DNA of 64,000 nucleotides, taken from Ovis canadensis. Taxonomy: Eukaryota; Chordata; Mammalia; Artiodactyla; Bovidae. The notes under the pieces were generated by a model that was not told the DNA's origin, did no database searches, and saw only the letters and a list, made by a program, of their open reading frames with translations. The translations under genes and the position numbers were made by a program. Location: NCBI RefSeq assembly GCF_042477335.2, contig NC_091255.1:43812501-43876500 (forward strand), given 5' to 3'. Of the stretch, positions 32,285 to 43,967 are shown in pieces (within the stretch, counting starts at the first letter, position 1; the number at the start of each line of letters is the position of its first letter).

Positions 32285-34312
32285 CTTGATATTAGGAAGA
32301 GGTGGCAAGAATACATGGAAGAACTGTACAAAAAAGATCTTCACGACCCAGATAATCATGATGATGTGATCACTAATCTAGAGCCAGACATCTTGGAAAG
32401 TGAAGTCAAGTGGGCCTTAGAAAGCATCACTACAAACAAAGCTAGTGGAGGTGATGGAATTCCAGTTGAGCTGTTTCAAATCCTGAAAGATGATGCTGTG
32501 AAAGTGCTGTACTCAGTATGCCAGCAAATTTGGAAAACTCAGCAGTGGCCACAGGACTGGAAAAGTCAGTTTTCATTCCAATACCAAAGAAAGGCAATGC
32601 CAAAGAACGCTCAAACTACTGCACAATTGTACTCATCTCACATGCTAGTAAAGTAATGCTCAAAATTCTCCAAGCCAGGCTTCAGCAATACGTGAACCGT
32701 GAACTCCCTGATGTTCAAGCTGGTTTTAGAAAAGGCAGAGGAACCAGAGATCAAATTGCCAACATCTGCTGGATCATGGAAAAAGCAAGAGAGTTCCAGA
32801 AAAACATCTATTTCTGCTTTATTGACTATGCCAAAGCCTTTGACTGTGTGGACCACAAAAAACTGTGGAAAATTCTGAAAGATGGGAATACCAGACCACC
32901 TGACCTGCCTCTTGAGAAACCTATATGCAGGTCAGGAAGCAATAGTTAGAACTGGACGTGCAACAACAGACTGGTTCCAAATAGGAAAAGGAGTACATCA
33001 AGGCTGTACATTGTCACCCTGCTTATTTAACTTCTATGCAGAGTACAGCTTGAGAAACGCTGGACTGGAAGAAACACAAGCTGGAATCAAGATTGCCAGG
33101 AGAAATATCAATAACCTCAGATATGCAGATGACACCACGATTATGGCAGAAAGTGAAGAGGAGCTAAAAAGCCTCTTGATGAAAGTGAAAGAGGAGGCGA
33201 TGTCTTCCGGCGGGATCGAGGGGCAGCAGCGTACGGTGAAGGACACAGGCCGTGGAGTTTGAACCCCTTGAAAGATTGAAATCATGGCAGGTCCAGAAGC
33301 TGATGCCCAGTTCCATTTCACTGGTATCAAAAAATATTTCAACTCTTACACTCTCACAGGGAGAATGAATTGTGTGCTGGCCACATATGGAGATATTGCT
33401 TTGATAGTCTTATACTTCAAGTTAAGGTCTAAAAAAAAACTCCAGCTGTGAAAGCAACATAAACAGATTCTGAACTGTACATTATCTGTTAAGTTCCCAT
33501 GCCTGAAGAAGCTAGTGTCAACTCATCATGTGATACTCAATTTGTACAATAAATTATGAACCTGGAAAAAAAAAAAAAAGAAAGAAAGTGAAAGAGGAGA
33601 GTGAAAAGGTTGGCTTAAAGCTCAACATTCAGAAAATGAAGATCATGGCATCTGGTCCCATCACTTCATGGGAAATAGATGGGGAAACAGTGGAAACAGT
33701 ATCAGACTTTATTTTTTTGGGCTCCAAAATCACTGCACATGGTGACTGCAGCCATGAAATCAAAAGATGCTTACTCCTTGGAAGAAAAGTGATGACCAAC
33801 CTAGACAGTATATTCAAAAGCAGAGACATTACTTTGCCGACTAAGGTCCGTCTAGTCAAGGCTATGGTTTTTCCTGTGGTCATGTATGGATGTGAGAGTT
33901 GGACTGTAAAGAAGGCTGAGCACCGAAGAATTGATGCTGTTGAACTGTGGTGTTGGAGAAGACTCTTGAGAGTCCCTTGAACTGCAAGGAGATCCAACCA
34001 GTCCATTCTAAAGGAGATCAGCCCTGGGATTTCTTTGGAAGGAATGATGCTAAAGCTGAAGCTCCAGTACTTTGGCCACCTCATGCGAAGAGTTGACTCA
34101 TTGGAAAAGACTCTGATGCTGGGAGGGATTGGGGGCAGGAGGAGAAGGGGAGGACCAAGGATGAGAATGCTGGATGGCATCACAGACTCGATGGACGTGA
34201 GTCTGAGTGAACTCCAGGAGATGATGATGGACAGGGAGGCCTGGCGTGCTGCGATTCATGGGGTCACAAAGAGTCGGACACGACTGAGTGACTGAACTGA
34301 ACTGAACTGAAC
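32285..34312 (+). mobile_element. BovB copy carrying the ATP5MK retrocopy
   Basis: It covers the linker and reverse transcriptase (RT box YADD at 33122-33133) down to the 3' end with (ACTGA)n repeats. Frames at 32276-32656, 32518-32949 and 32882-33200 overlap through frameshifts. It is split at 33195 by a processed cDNA and resumes at 33584, after which a 130-codon frame (33588-33980) continues the same protein. 5'-truncated, not autonomous. Confidence 0.92.
33196..33583 (+). pseudogene. ATP5MK: ATP5MK (USMG5/DAPIT) processed retrocopy
   Basis: ATP5MK is a small single-span subunit of mitochondrial ATP synthase that supports complex dimers. This copy has a short 5' UTR, an ATG at 33284 and an open frame of 55 codons (to TGA at 33449-33451) starting MAGPEADAQFHFTGIKKYF. 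A hydrophobic segment lies in the middle. The frame runs almost to the end of the roughly 58-residue protein. An A-run (33431-33439) is two bases too long, so the last residues are frameshifted; the ancestral stop is at 33460-33462. The 3' UTR has AATAAA at 33548-33553 and an A-tail from about 33566. A perfect 15-bp target-site duplication GAAAGTGAAAGAGGA (33181-33195 and 33584-33598) proves L1-mediated insertion into BovB. Expression is unlikely but untested. Confidence 0.93.
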
Positions 34313-34770
34313 AGAAATCTTTAAGTCAAAGGATCCAGAGAGAAGAAAGGAAGCTACAAAGAACTAAAACCAGATGGCGCCAGCTGGGACCATGCTGGCA
34401 ATGAATCTGACCTCCAACAGACCCTGAGTCTCATTGTATGTTGATTTTACTATATTATCATATTAAGTGACATGTCTACTGGTGGCCAGGACCAGACAGG
34501 AAGAACCAAAAAAGGATAAAAAGGCAATGGCAGTCCTCTCCCTCGGAAGAAGCCCTGTTTCTTCCCCCAATGCACATGCCTCCCCAGCATTAGCCTCACT
34601 CCTCCTCCTTTGTCTTTACTCTGGAGAATTAAAGCCCTCTCTCTAGGTGGGCGAGAAGCTGATCTGTGAACTTAATTCCTGCTTCTCCATTCTTTGGCCT
34701 CTGAATAAAGCCTGTGTTGGTCTCGGCTTTGGTTTCATGATCACCTACTTGAACCTGAATGGAGAAAGGA
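34313..34770 (+). mobile_element. LTR-like fragment
   Basis: The right part has AATAAA (near 34704) followed by a GTGTTGGTCTCGGCTTTGG type R/U5 end. The body has no open frame. I cannot name the family and see no partner copy in the window. Confidence 0.35.
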
Positions 34771-37639
34771 AACCTTCACTATTGGGGCACAGAGCCTCGG
34801 CCAGGCTAGGGCCTGAGAAGGGTCCATACAACTTGGTAACAATCTGTGAGGGGACAGTGGTCTCTGGCTGTAGCGTAGGTGGAGGGCACACTTAAGCTAC
34901 AGCACTGGCTTTGTGGACAGCACAGCCCCTCACGGGCCTGGACTGTATGCTCTCCTCCCCCCATGAACTTACAGTCATGACTCGGTGACACTGGCTGCTG
35001 GGCGTCCAGTCCAGAGGCAGTACTTAGAGCCAGATCAGAAATGCCTTTTTATGGACAGTGTACATAGTAGATATTAGGACTCTGCTTTGCATCTAGAAAC
35101 AAATAGAGCTGCTCAAAGCTGATGTGCGCTGTGGACTAGAAACCCACGTCCAGGACAAGAGTTCCCACTGGACCCTGGCTCAGAAGCTTCTGCACAGGTG
35201 ATGGCCACAGTTGCACTTCCTTGCCAAGTCCTCCAGGCCTCCCTGGTGGACACAGCTGGACCCACACCCCATGGGCTCCCCAACCCAGAGCCTAAAGGGC
35301 TAATGCTGGCAGGGCCTGGGGACGAGAGCAGTCATTCCACCAATCACCAAAACTGAGCCCATCCCAGGTCCTGCTACAAGTCTGCTCACATTTGCTCTCT
35401 GGATTCTGAAGACAGACCTGCAGGAAACAGGGGCTGTGAGTCCCATGTTGATGGTGTTCTGTGGAATTTCCATGAGACCCCTTTTTGCCCTGTTCTGAGC
35501 AAATGACTAGTCAGTCGGTGCTACCATCACTCCATAAGCAGGCTGAGAGGCTTAAGCTCCAAGAAGCCAAGTAACCCATCCAGAAGGACAGATGTGCAGC
35601 CATGGAGTGGGGTCTGTGCCCGCGACTGCCCAGGGTGACTGCCCACTCACAGCAGGCTCACATCGGTTCCCTTTACCCCCTCCCAGGGCCATCTCTCAGA
35701 GCCTCCTCTTAGGGGGATTCACTCATCTTCTCTTACCAGGACTCTTGTCTCAGTCCTGTCTCTGGGATCATCCTGAAGGCTTGTCACTCTGAAGCGGATT
35801 CAGTCTCACGTCAGCAGGTCCGCTTTCCTGGATCATACTCACCACCTGCTTGTCCACTCCCAGCTCAGACCAGAAAGGCCCCCTCAGGCCCTGAGCCCCA
35901 TGCAGGGTCACCAGGAGCTCTCACCACCCAGGGCAGGTTGTCTGCTCTGTCCTGGGGGGGCCTCTGTAGTAACAGGTATAAGAAACAATAGGTTCCTGTG
36001 GGGCCTCTCACACACAGCACAGTGGCCAGCACCCACCTACTGACCTCTTCACTCTGGATGGGCCCAGGGTGGGCATGTCCTGGTTCTCATCTTATCCCAG
36101 CGCTGCCCACAGGGGCGTCACTAAGCTATTCTGTGCCTGCTGCACAGAGAGAGCGCTTGTTCACACGATCCTCCCAAGAGCACAGGGTTCTGGTGGGCAG
36201 GTTCCTCCAAGGGTATGCGGCTCACCTGGGCAGGTACCCTGCAGGGCTCAACACCCAGGAACCATGTACAGAGCTCTCGTTGCAGAGCACCCCCAGCCTA
36301 CCTGTTGGTTGGTCTGACTCTGAGCCCCTCAGAGCAGGACCTGAATTAACAATTGCTCCTGGACAGGTCAGTGACCCTGGGCTTCACATGCAGCCTCCCT
36401 CCACCAAGTTTTCCAGAGACTTCCACTGCACCTTGGCACTGGGCCCCTGTTTCCACATACCATCCCTCCTCTCCCTGACCCCTGGGTTCCTCTCATCAGG
36501 AGAGGGTCTTCTTGAAATTACCTCCCACTTGTGGGCCAGATAAAATGATTAGAAAACAATTTAGAGCTCCAGCCCATGTCCATCCTGACTCTCAGAAGCC
36601 ACACCTGTTCCTAGCACCTGGCAGGCACAACATGGCCCATTTTCTGCAACTGTGAGCCCCTAATGGGGGAGGATTGGCTGACCTGACCTGGCGTGCCTGG
36701 CTTGAGGTCTGTAGAAATGGGTGTAAGAGTGCCTGCAGCTGTATTCTACACCATACTTTGTGGGGTGGGTGGGCTGGAGAGAGGACCTTGTGGGTTGCTG
36801 TTTGTTATCAGGTCTTTCTAGACCAGGTAAGGAAGAGGTATGTCACCCATACCTGCTGTTGGCCATCTCCCCAGGTGGGGGTGAGGAAGTAAGAGAAAAG
36901 GCAGTGGGATCAGGTTAGGACGGGCAATGCAGGTAGGGAAATGGAAAGCTTCCAGAAGAGGCCCCTGGGTCAGGACCACCCTGCCTGGCCTGCATGAGCC
37001 AACTCGGCAAGCATGCTGTCGCTCGGTGGCTCCAAGCCCTCTCCTCCCGCCTGTGAGGTCTTTGCTGGTATTTGGGTGTTTTACCTGGGTAGGGTGGAGG
37101 AGGTTCAGGAGCAGCTAGCCTGGGGCTCAGCCAAGGTTTACTTAGAGATGCCTCCGTGTGGTCCCCCAGTTTCCCACTGAGGATACTCCTGGGGGGGGGG
37201 CGGTGGAAGGGCTGCTGGCTGCACGTCAGTCCCCACTCCTGACCATCTTCAGAACTGCTCGTCAGTGCAGCAAATATCCTAACTGGGTTTCCATCTGTGT
37301 AACTGGTGGCTTCTTAATGAGTGTGAACAGTGACATTAAACTTCCTCAGTCCAGACTGAGACACTTACCACACCACGTGCACAGGTGTAAGAACCTGGGA
37401 AGGTGTGTGCAGCTGATACCCTAGTGATGGGCTTCAGGCTTGACCCCTCCACATTCTGGGATCCAGCCACTGCTTTAGCATTTCTTGGGGCCCAGTGCTG
37501 ACTCTAAGGGTTCCATAATCCAGCCTCCATCTGCCTTTAGTGAGGCCCACACTTCCAGGATCCTACAGAGCAAGGTTTGTGTGGCTGTTCTGTGGCTTCT
37601 CTAACAAATGACTACAAGCTGGGTGGTTTAAAGCAACAG
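34771..37639. other. GC-richer sequence without recognised gene
   Basis: This differs from its AT-rich surroundings. The longest frame (35998-36543, 181 codons, plus) is low in recognisable motifs, has no splice context and looks like chance in GC-rich DNA. A G10 run lies at 37191-37200. Ancient MIR-like text may be present near 35540-35590 but is too weak to call. Confidence 0.4.
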
Positions 37640-39700
37640 GAGTTCATGTCATTATTTGATCCTTTTTAATCAAGCTGTTTTTAGAAAAGGCAGAGGAACC
37701 AGAGATCAAATTGCCAACTTCCACTGGATCATTGAAAAAGCAAGAAAATTCCAGAAAAACATCTATTTCTGCCTTACTGACTATGCCAAAGCCTTTGACT
37801 GTGTGGATCACAATAAACTGTGGAAAATTCTGAAAGAGATGGAAATGCCAGACCACCTGACCTGCCTCTTGAGAAACCTGTATGCAGGTCAGGAAGCAAC
37901 AGTTAGAACTGGACATGGAACAACAGACTGGTTCCAAATAGGAAAAGGAGTACATCAAGGCTGTATATTGTCACCCTGCTTATTTAACTTATGCAGAGTA
38001 CATCATGAGAAACGCTGGGCTGGATGAAGCACAAGCTGGAATCAAGATTGCCGGGAGAAATATCAATCACCTCAGATATGCAGATGACACCACTCTTATG
38101 GCAGAAAGTGAAGAGGAGCTAAAAAGCCTCTTGATGAAAGTGAAAGAGGAGAGTGAAAAAGTTGGCTTAAAGCTCAACATTCAGAAAACTAAGATCATGG
38201 CATCTTGTCCTATCACTTCATGGCAAATAGATGGGGAAACAGTGGCTGACTTTATTTTTGGGGGCTCCAAAATCACTGCAGATGGTGATTGCAGCCATGC
38301 AATTAAAAGACGCTTAATCCTTGGAAGGAAAGTTATGACCAACTTAGACAGCACATTAAAAAGGAGAGACATTACTTTGTCAATAAAGGTCCATCTAGTC
38401 AAGGCTATGGTTTTTCCAGTAGTCATGTATGGCTGTGAGAGTTGGACTATAAAGAAAGCTGAGTGAAGAAGAATTGATGATTTTGAACTGTGATGTTGGA
38501 GAAGACTCTTGAGTGTCCCTTGGACTGCAAGGAGATCCAACCAGTCCACCCTAAAGGAGATCAGTCCTGGGTGTTCATTGGAAGGACTGATGTTGAAGCT
38601 GAAACTCCAATATTTTGGCCACCTGATGCAAAGAGTTGACCCGTTTGAAAAGACCCTGATGCTGGGAAAGATTGAGGGCAGGAGGAGAAGGGGACGACAG
38701 AGGATGAGATGGTTGGATGACATCACTGACTCAACGGACATGAGTTTGGGTAAACTCCAGCAGTTGGTGATGGACAGGGAGGCATGGTGTGCTGCGGTCC
38801 ATGGGGTCATAAAGAGTCGGACACAACTGAGTGATTGAACTGAACTGAACTGAACTGATCTGAATGGCTGAATAGTAGTATGTCTAGGTACCCCATCTTC
38901 TCTATCCATTCATCTGTGTTCTGCACTTAGATTGCTGCTGTGTCCTATCTATGGTCCTAGTGCAGCTGTGATCATAGAGCTGCAGGCGTCTTTTCAAATT
39001 TTGGTTTTCTTCATATCCACACCCAGGTGTGGGATTGCTGGATCCTATGGTATGTCTATGTTTAGTTTTTTAGAAGAACCTTCATACTCTTTGCCCAATG
39101 GGTGTACCAATTTACACTTCCATCAAGAGTGCAGGGGAGTTCCCTTCTCTCCGCATCCTCTGCAACATGTATTGTTGGAGAGTCTCTGAGATGGCCATTC
39201 TGACTGGGGTGGGGTGATAGTTCACTGGACTTTTGATTTGCCTTCCTCCAACCATTAGTGATGCTGAGCATCTTTTCAAGTGCTTAGTGGCCATGTGTAT
39301 GCCTTCTTGAAATGTCCATTGAGATCTTTGGCCCATTTCCTATTGGGTATTTTTGTTTTATTTTTGATATTGAGCTGCTTGAGCTGTTTGTATGGTTTGG
39401 AGATGAATTCTATGTGGGGATCTTTGTTTGAAATATTTTTTTCCTATCCTGAGTGTTGTCTTTTTCTTTCATTTAGGGTTTCCTTTGCTATGAAAATGCT
39501 GCTAAGGTTAATTACATCCCCTTGGCTTCTTATTTTTCATTACTCTAAGATGTGGATCCAAGAATAACTTGCTGCTATTTACAACAAAGCGCTTACTGTC
39601 TATACTTTCCTCAAGGGTTTGAGAGAGTCCATCTTCACATTGAGATCTGTAAATTACTTGGACTTTATTTTTGTGTATGGTGTTAGGGAGTGAGAAATGG
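37640..39700 (-). mobile_element. L1 fragment (ORF2 C-terminal part), split by BovB
   Basis: From 38863 the plus strand reads AATGGCTGAATAGTAGTATG, then a 'CCATTCATCTG' motif, GGGATTGCTGGATCCTATGG and other antisense L1 landmarks, to about 39700. A short L1 piece appears to lie left of BovB at 37640-37671. Confidence 0.75.
37672..38862 (+). mobile_element. BovB copy inside L1
   Basis: The reverse transcriptase starts at the FRKGRGTRDQ motif. YADD is at 38077-38088, with open frames at 37656-38027, 38005-38466 and 38509-38838. The 3' end has four ACTGA repeats (38837-38858). Confidence 0.9.
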
Positions 39701-39719
39701 AATATTTTCTATGGTATCA

Positions 39720-40189
39720 GTAAACAAGAATGTCATAGTCATCAGCAATTGCAGCCCTCCACTGTGAGCTGGTGAGCCCTCAGGGAACTCAGGAATAAGA
39801 ATATCTGCTCTCTAGCAGCCATCAGACTACAGCCATTCCCTAAGGTGAGCCCTGAGGAAAGGAAACTCAGGATTCGAAAACAGGACACTGGCCCCAGACA
39901 GGTGAGGCGCATATGAACCGATTTCAGTGAGCCCTGACTCGTGCATCTCGCCATACACAGAAAAGCACTACATTCCTTCACTCGGGATATCTGGTTTTAA
40001 CAATAATCTTTTGATATTCAGACTACCTGCCCTTTCTTACAAAATTGTATGTAACCTGACTCCTCCCCTCACCTCCTCAAAGCAGGTCTTGAGATGGTGT
40101 CACCTACGCATGAAGTCCTGAAAATTCCTACTGAATAAAACATAATCCTCATCTTTTAGGTTGTGAATATTTTTTAAGTCAACAGGAGG
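39720..40189 (+). mobile_element. LTR-like fragment
   Basis: A late AATAAA (about 40134) precedes a short U5-like end, and the segment lies between two L1 pieces. No partner copy is seen, so the call is tentative. Confidence 0.3.
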
Positions 40190-40242
40190 TACTGTAATTT
40201 CATTCCCATTTTCAATGTTTAAGGAACCTCCACACTGTCTCC

Positions 40243-40463
40243 ATGGGCTTCCCAGGTGGCGCAAATGGTAAAGAGCCTGCCTGCCAACACAGGAAACATA
40301 AGAGACCTGGGTCTGATCCCTGTGTGGGGAAAATAGCCTGGAGGAGGGCATGGCAACCCACTCCAGTATTCTTGCCTGGAGAATCCCATGGGCAGAGAAG
40401 CCTGGCGGGCTACAGTCCTCAGGGTTGAAGAGTCAGAAACGACTGAAGTGACTTAGCAGCAGG
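40243..40463 (+). mobile_element. Bov-tA SINE in L1
   Basis: It has a GGCTTCCCAGGTGGC head, a Bov-A body and a CAG tail. 12-bp duplications CACACTGTCTCC / CACACTGTTTCC (40231-40242 and 40464-40475) flank it. Confidence 0.9.
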
Positions 40464-40645
40464 CACACTGTTTCCTTACTGGCTGTTCCCAACTGACACT
40501 CCAGTATCGACGGAGGAGGGTTCTAATTTGTCCACACTCTCTCCAGCCTTGGTTCTTTGTAGAGTGTTTGACAACGGCCATTCTGACCGGTGTGAGGTAA
40601 TACCTCATTGTAGTTTTGATTTGGATTTCTCTAATAGTTAGCAAG

Positions 40646-41447
40646 ATTGCCGGGAGAAATATCAGTAACCTCAGATATGCAGATGGCACCACCCTTATGG
40701 CAGAAAGTGAAGAGGAACTAAAAAGCCTCCCTTGATGAAAGTGAAAGAGGAGAGTGAAAAAGTTGGCTTAAAGCTCAACATTCAGAAAACTAAGATCATG
40801 GCATCTGGTCCCATCACTTCATGGGAAATGGATGAGGAAACAGTGGAAACAGTGCCAGACTTTATTTTTTGGGGCTCCACAATCACTGTAGATGGTGACT
40901 GCAGCCATGAAATTAAAAGACACTTACTCTTTGGAAGGAAAGTTATGACCAACCTAGACAGCATATTCAAAAGCAGAGACATTACTTTGCCAACAAAGGT
41001 CCATCTAGTCAAGGCTATGGTTTTTCCAGTGGTCATGTATGGATGTGAGAGTTGGACTGTGAAGAAAGCTGAGTGCCGAAGAACTGATGCTTTTGAACTG
41101 TGGTGTTGGAGAAGACTCTTCAGAGTCCCTTGGACTCCAAGGAGATCCAACCAGTCCATCGTAAAGGAGATCAGTCCTGGGTGTTCATTGGAAGGACTGA
41201 TGCTAAAGCTGAAATTCCAATACTTTGGCCACCTCATGCGAAGAGTTGACTCATTGGAAAAGACTGATGCTGGGAAGGATTGGGGGCAGGAGAAGGGGAC
41301 GATAGAGGATGAGATGGCTGGATGGCTTCACCGACTCGATGGACATGAGTTTGGGTAATCTCTGGGAGTTGGTGATGGACAGGGAGGCCTGGCGTGCTGT
41401 GACTCATGGGGCCACAAAGAGTCAGACACGACTGAGCGACTGAACTG
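40646..41447 (+). mobile_element. BovB copy in L1
   Basis: Thirteen-base duplications AATAGTTAGCAAG (40633-40645 and 41448-41460) mark the insertion precisely. The RT box reads YADG (40676-40687), losing a catalytic Asp. A 208-codon frame (40732-41358) covers the C-terminal part. Confidence 0.93.
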
Positions 41448-41799
41448 AATAGTTAGCAAGGTTGGCATTATTTCCTATTTTTTTTTAAAGGGTACGAGTG
41501 AACCACCTTGCAATTGACTCTTGAACGTCTGTTCTGTGTTTTGATGACCACTCCTGGAACATTTCTTGAAGGCAGGTGTTGTTTACTCAGAATCCCATGG
41601 GCCTTCTGAATATTAAGTGCCCATCAGCACAGTTTTCGATGTTATGGAAAATGGCCACAAGGCAGCAGCATTTCTTCATGACCCTTTGCTTTCTTTCTGT
41701 GCAATTTCATTTTGATCTCATATTGAAATAGTTGGTTTCCAATGTTGTGTTTGTATAGTGTACAGGAACTTAATTCAGTCATGCATAAATGTATACGTA

Positions 41800-43290
41800 T
41801 TTTTTCAGGTTCTTTTACTGGTTTACATAAGATCCCAAAAAGTACTAAGCAAAAGTTGGAGAAGAGAATAATAATGCAGCAAGAGGTGGTGGAGGTGTTG
41901 GAAAGCAATGCAAAATCCAAGAAATGTAACCCTGTAGAAGCAGGGCTCTACAAATTGAAAGCATGGAAACTGGATTCCAGAATTCTTTACGGTGGGCCGA
42001 TTTTGCCTGAGAAACCGCCAGAGAAGCCACTCACTATGCCTATTGGCTTTGAATTTGAAACAGAGAAAAGAATCAAACAGCAAAAAGCAAAGAAGGTACT
42101 GGGGGATAAACACTTTATACGAAGCCTTGCCCTTATTGTATCTTGTTAGGTGCTGTGGGTGTTCCCGAAAGAAAGAAACTCCACTCACTGTCCCAGGACT
42201 CCTGCCTTTGTTCGGAAGAAGAGAACCCCAAACCCCCCATGAGGATGAGGAGCAGCCAAGATAGGAGCCCATGATAAGAGCCCACAACGGGGTATTTTTA
42301 GGCCTCAAATCCCGGTGAGGAGAACTGTGGAAATATGCCCTTTCTCTTTTGATTCAAAAGTCACTTAGAGAAGAAAATAAAACCGTTGCAGGAAGGGGGA
42401 CCCCTTCCAGGGCCCCAAACTGGGCTCTTGTCTAACACTTGGAAATGAGTTGTCCAAGGAGACACATGTGCTGACAAAGGCAGAGATTTTATTGGGAAAG
42501 GGCACCCGGGTGGAGAGCAGCAGGGTAAGGGAACCCAGAACTGCTCTGTCATGTGGCTTGCAGTCTCGGGTTTTATGGTGATGTGACTAGTTTCCGGGTT
42601 GTCTTTAGCCAATCATTCAGACTCAGAGTCCTTCCTGGTGGTGCACGCCTTGTTCAGCCAAGACAGATGCCAGAGAGGATTCTGGGAGGTGGTCGGACAT
42701 GTGGTGTCTCCTTTTGACCTTTCCTGAACTCTTCCGGTTGGTGGAGGCTTAGTTCTGTGTTCTTTAGCAGGACCTCCCGTCATAAAACAGCTCATGCAAA
42801 TGGTTACTATGGTGCCTGGCCAGGGTGGGCAGTTCCAGTCAGTGTGCTTCCCCTAACAAAACAACCTCAGAAAGGAGAGGTGCCCAAGTTCTAGGTGCTT
42901 CCTTCACCTCATTTTACTACCATTAACCTGCAGAACATGAAGAACACAACTCAGCCTGAGCCTTCTGCTTGGAGCCTGGCAGATGTGTCTGAAGGCACAG
43001 ACGGGTTCTCTCTGTGCCCCGATGACAAAGAAGGTTCCTCCTGGTGTGATCAAAAGAGCAGCTCTGGGTCCCGGACGGCATCTGCTGCTGAGTCTACTGG
43101 TGGAGTTGGCTGGAGCTCTTGGGTGGTACCCACACAGTCAAGGGCTGCTCACTTACAGTAATTTCTGTTTATATCCCTCTCCTAAGTCAGACTATATAGT
43201 TGATTAATTTGTAACTTATTTAAAAGTATATATATATTTTACTTTTATCTTTTTAACATTTAAAAATAAAGATACATGATTTATAGTTTA
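41800..43290 (+). pseudogene. TPX2: TPX2 processed pseudogene, 5'-truncated
   Basis: TPX2 is a spindle assembly factor that binds microtubules and activates Aurora A. The frame at 41742-42149 contains, from about 41803, text that I recognise as a central-to-C-terminal TPX2 segment, including VEAGLYKLKAWKLDSRI and GGPILPEKPPEKP. Frameshifts follow near 42100, where the similarity continues in another frame (GVPERKK). It runs up to the solo LTR at 42384 and resumes after it (QKGEVPKF, then a TAG at 42892-42894, then PHFTTINL). The 3' part to about 43290 may be 3' UTR ending near an AATAAA at 43266. A contiguous coding text indicates a retrocopy, but no clear A-tail is left. It is dead. Recognition is from memory of the family. 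Confidence 0.72.
42384..42858 (-). mobile_element. ERV-A family solo LTR inside TPX2 pseudogene
   Basis: This matches 8577-9069 over its full length. It is flanked by AAAC on both sides (42380-42383 and 42859-42862), a 4-bp target-site duplication. TPX2-like text continues across it, so it inserted after the retrocopy. Confidence 0.9.
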
Positions 43291-43967
43291 TGTCTGATAC
43301 TTTCCTCTTCTCTGTGCATAATGAATTTAGAATTAAAGAGCCCTTTGCCACGAGGGAGGAGACTTGTTAATCACTTGACGAGGAAGAGACTTGACTGAGG
43401 GGTCCCTGACCAGAGGCTGTCTGCTGGCTTTGGAGGAGCTGCTGTTCAGGCACCTTCTTCCCTTGTTGGTGCTGACGATGAAGGAACACTGAGCAGGACA
43501 TGTTATAAGTCCTCCAGAGACCTGGACTGGAACCAATGTTTGTCTTACTTAAAAAAGGCAGGTCCACACTCAACGGTGATTCTTAGCATTTACCTGTCAT
43601 CAGTACTGTAAGTGTTCCTTTCCTCCATGTCTTCTCCCACTGAGGATGGCCTTTCAAAAAGGCGCAGTGTTCCCTCATTGTGGTTTTGATTTGCACATCT
43701 CTAACAAGTTGTGATGTGCAGCACATTTTGACGGGCTTTGATGTTAACTAGTGTGTGTGGAATTGATCATGGTAATTTTCTTCTTCACGGTCTGCTCAGT
43801 TTTTAATTATTTTCAATTAGTTACCCATGGAAAATTTTAAAGTGCCAATATAATTTAAAGCCCAGCAATCCTTGTGAATATGAAGTGCTCATAAGTGCTG
43901 TAGTGAAATAGTTTTCTTTCTCTTTTGCCTTTTGAGTCCTAATCTACTTTAACTGTTTCTGATCTAC
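43291..43967. other. Mostly unassigned; small L1 piece
   Basis: An antisense L1 scrap is visible at about 43660-43720 (CCTCATTGTGGTTTTGATTT in shortened form). The rest is unassigned. Confidence 0.45.

Larger units (their letters stand above)
40190..41485 (-). mobile_element. L1 fragment split by SINE and BovB
   Basis: AAGGAACCTCCACACTGTCT, then 'GGCCATTCTGACCGGTGTGAGG' in shortened form, and TTTCTCTAATAGTTAGCAA are antisense L1 ORF2 landmarks. It carries a Bov-tA (40243-40463) and a BovB (40646-41447). Confidence 0.75.

Noticed and set aside
35998-36543. 181-codon open frame as a gene
   Set aside because: It lies in GC-rich DNA, has no recognisable domain, and overlaps other chance frames. 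No splice or promoter context is seen.
38181-38909. 242-codon minus-strand frame
   Set aside because: It is the antisense shadow of BovB RT; the same shadow recurs opposite other BovB copies (for example 33629-34183 and 14673-15122).
41790-41810. Real 3' splice site making TPX2 text a live exon
   Set aside because: TTTTTTCAG stands before the homologous text, but the following text has frameshifts and stops, so a live exon is excluded; it may mark the truncation point only.
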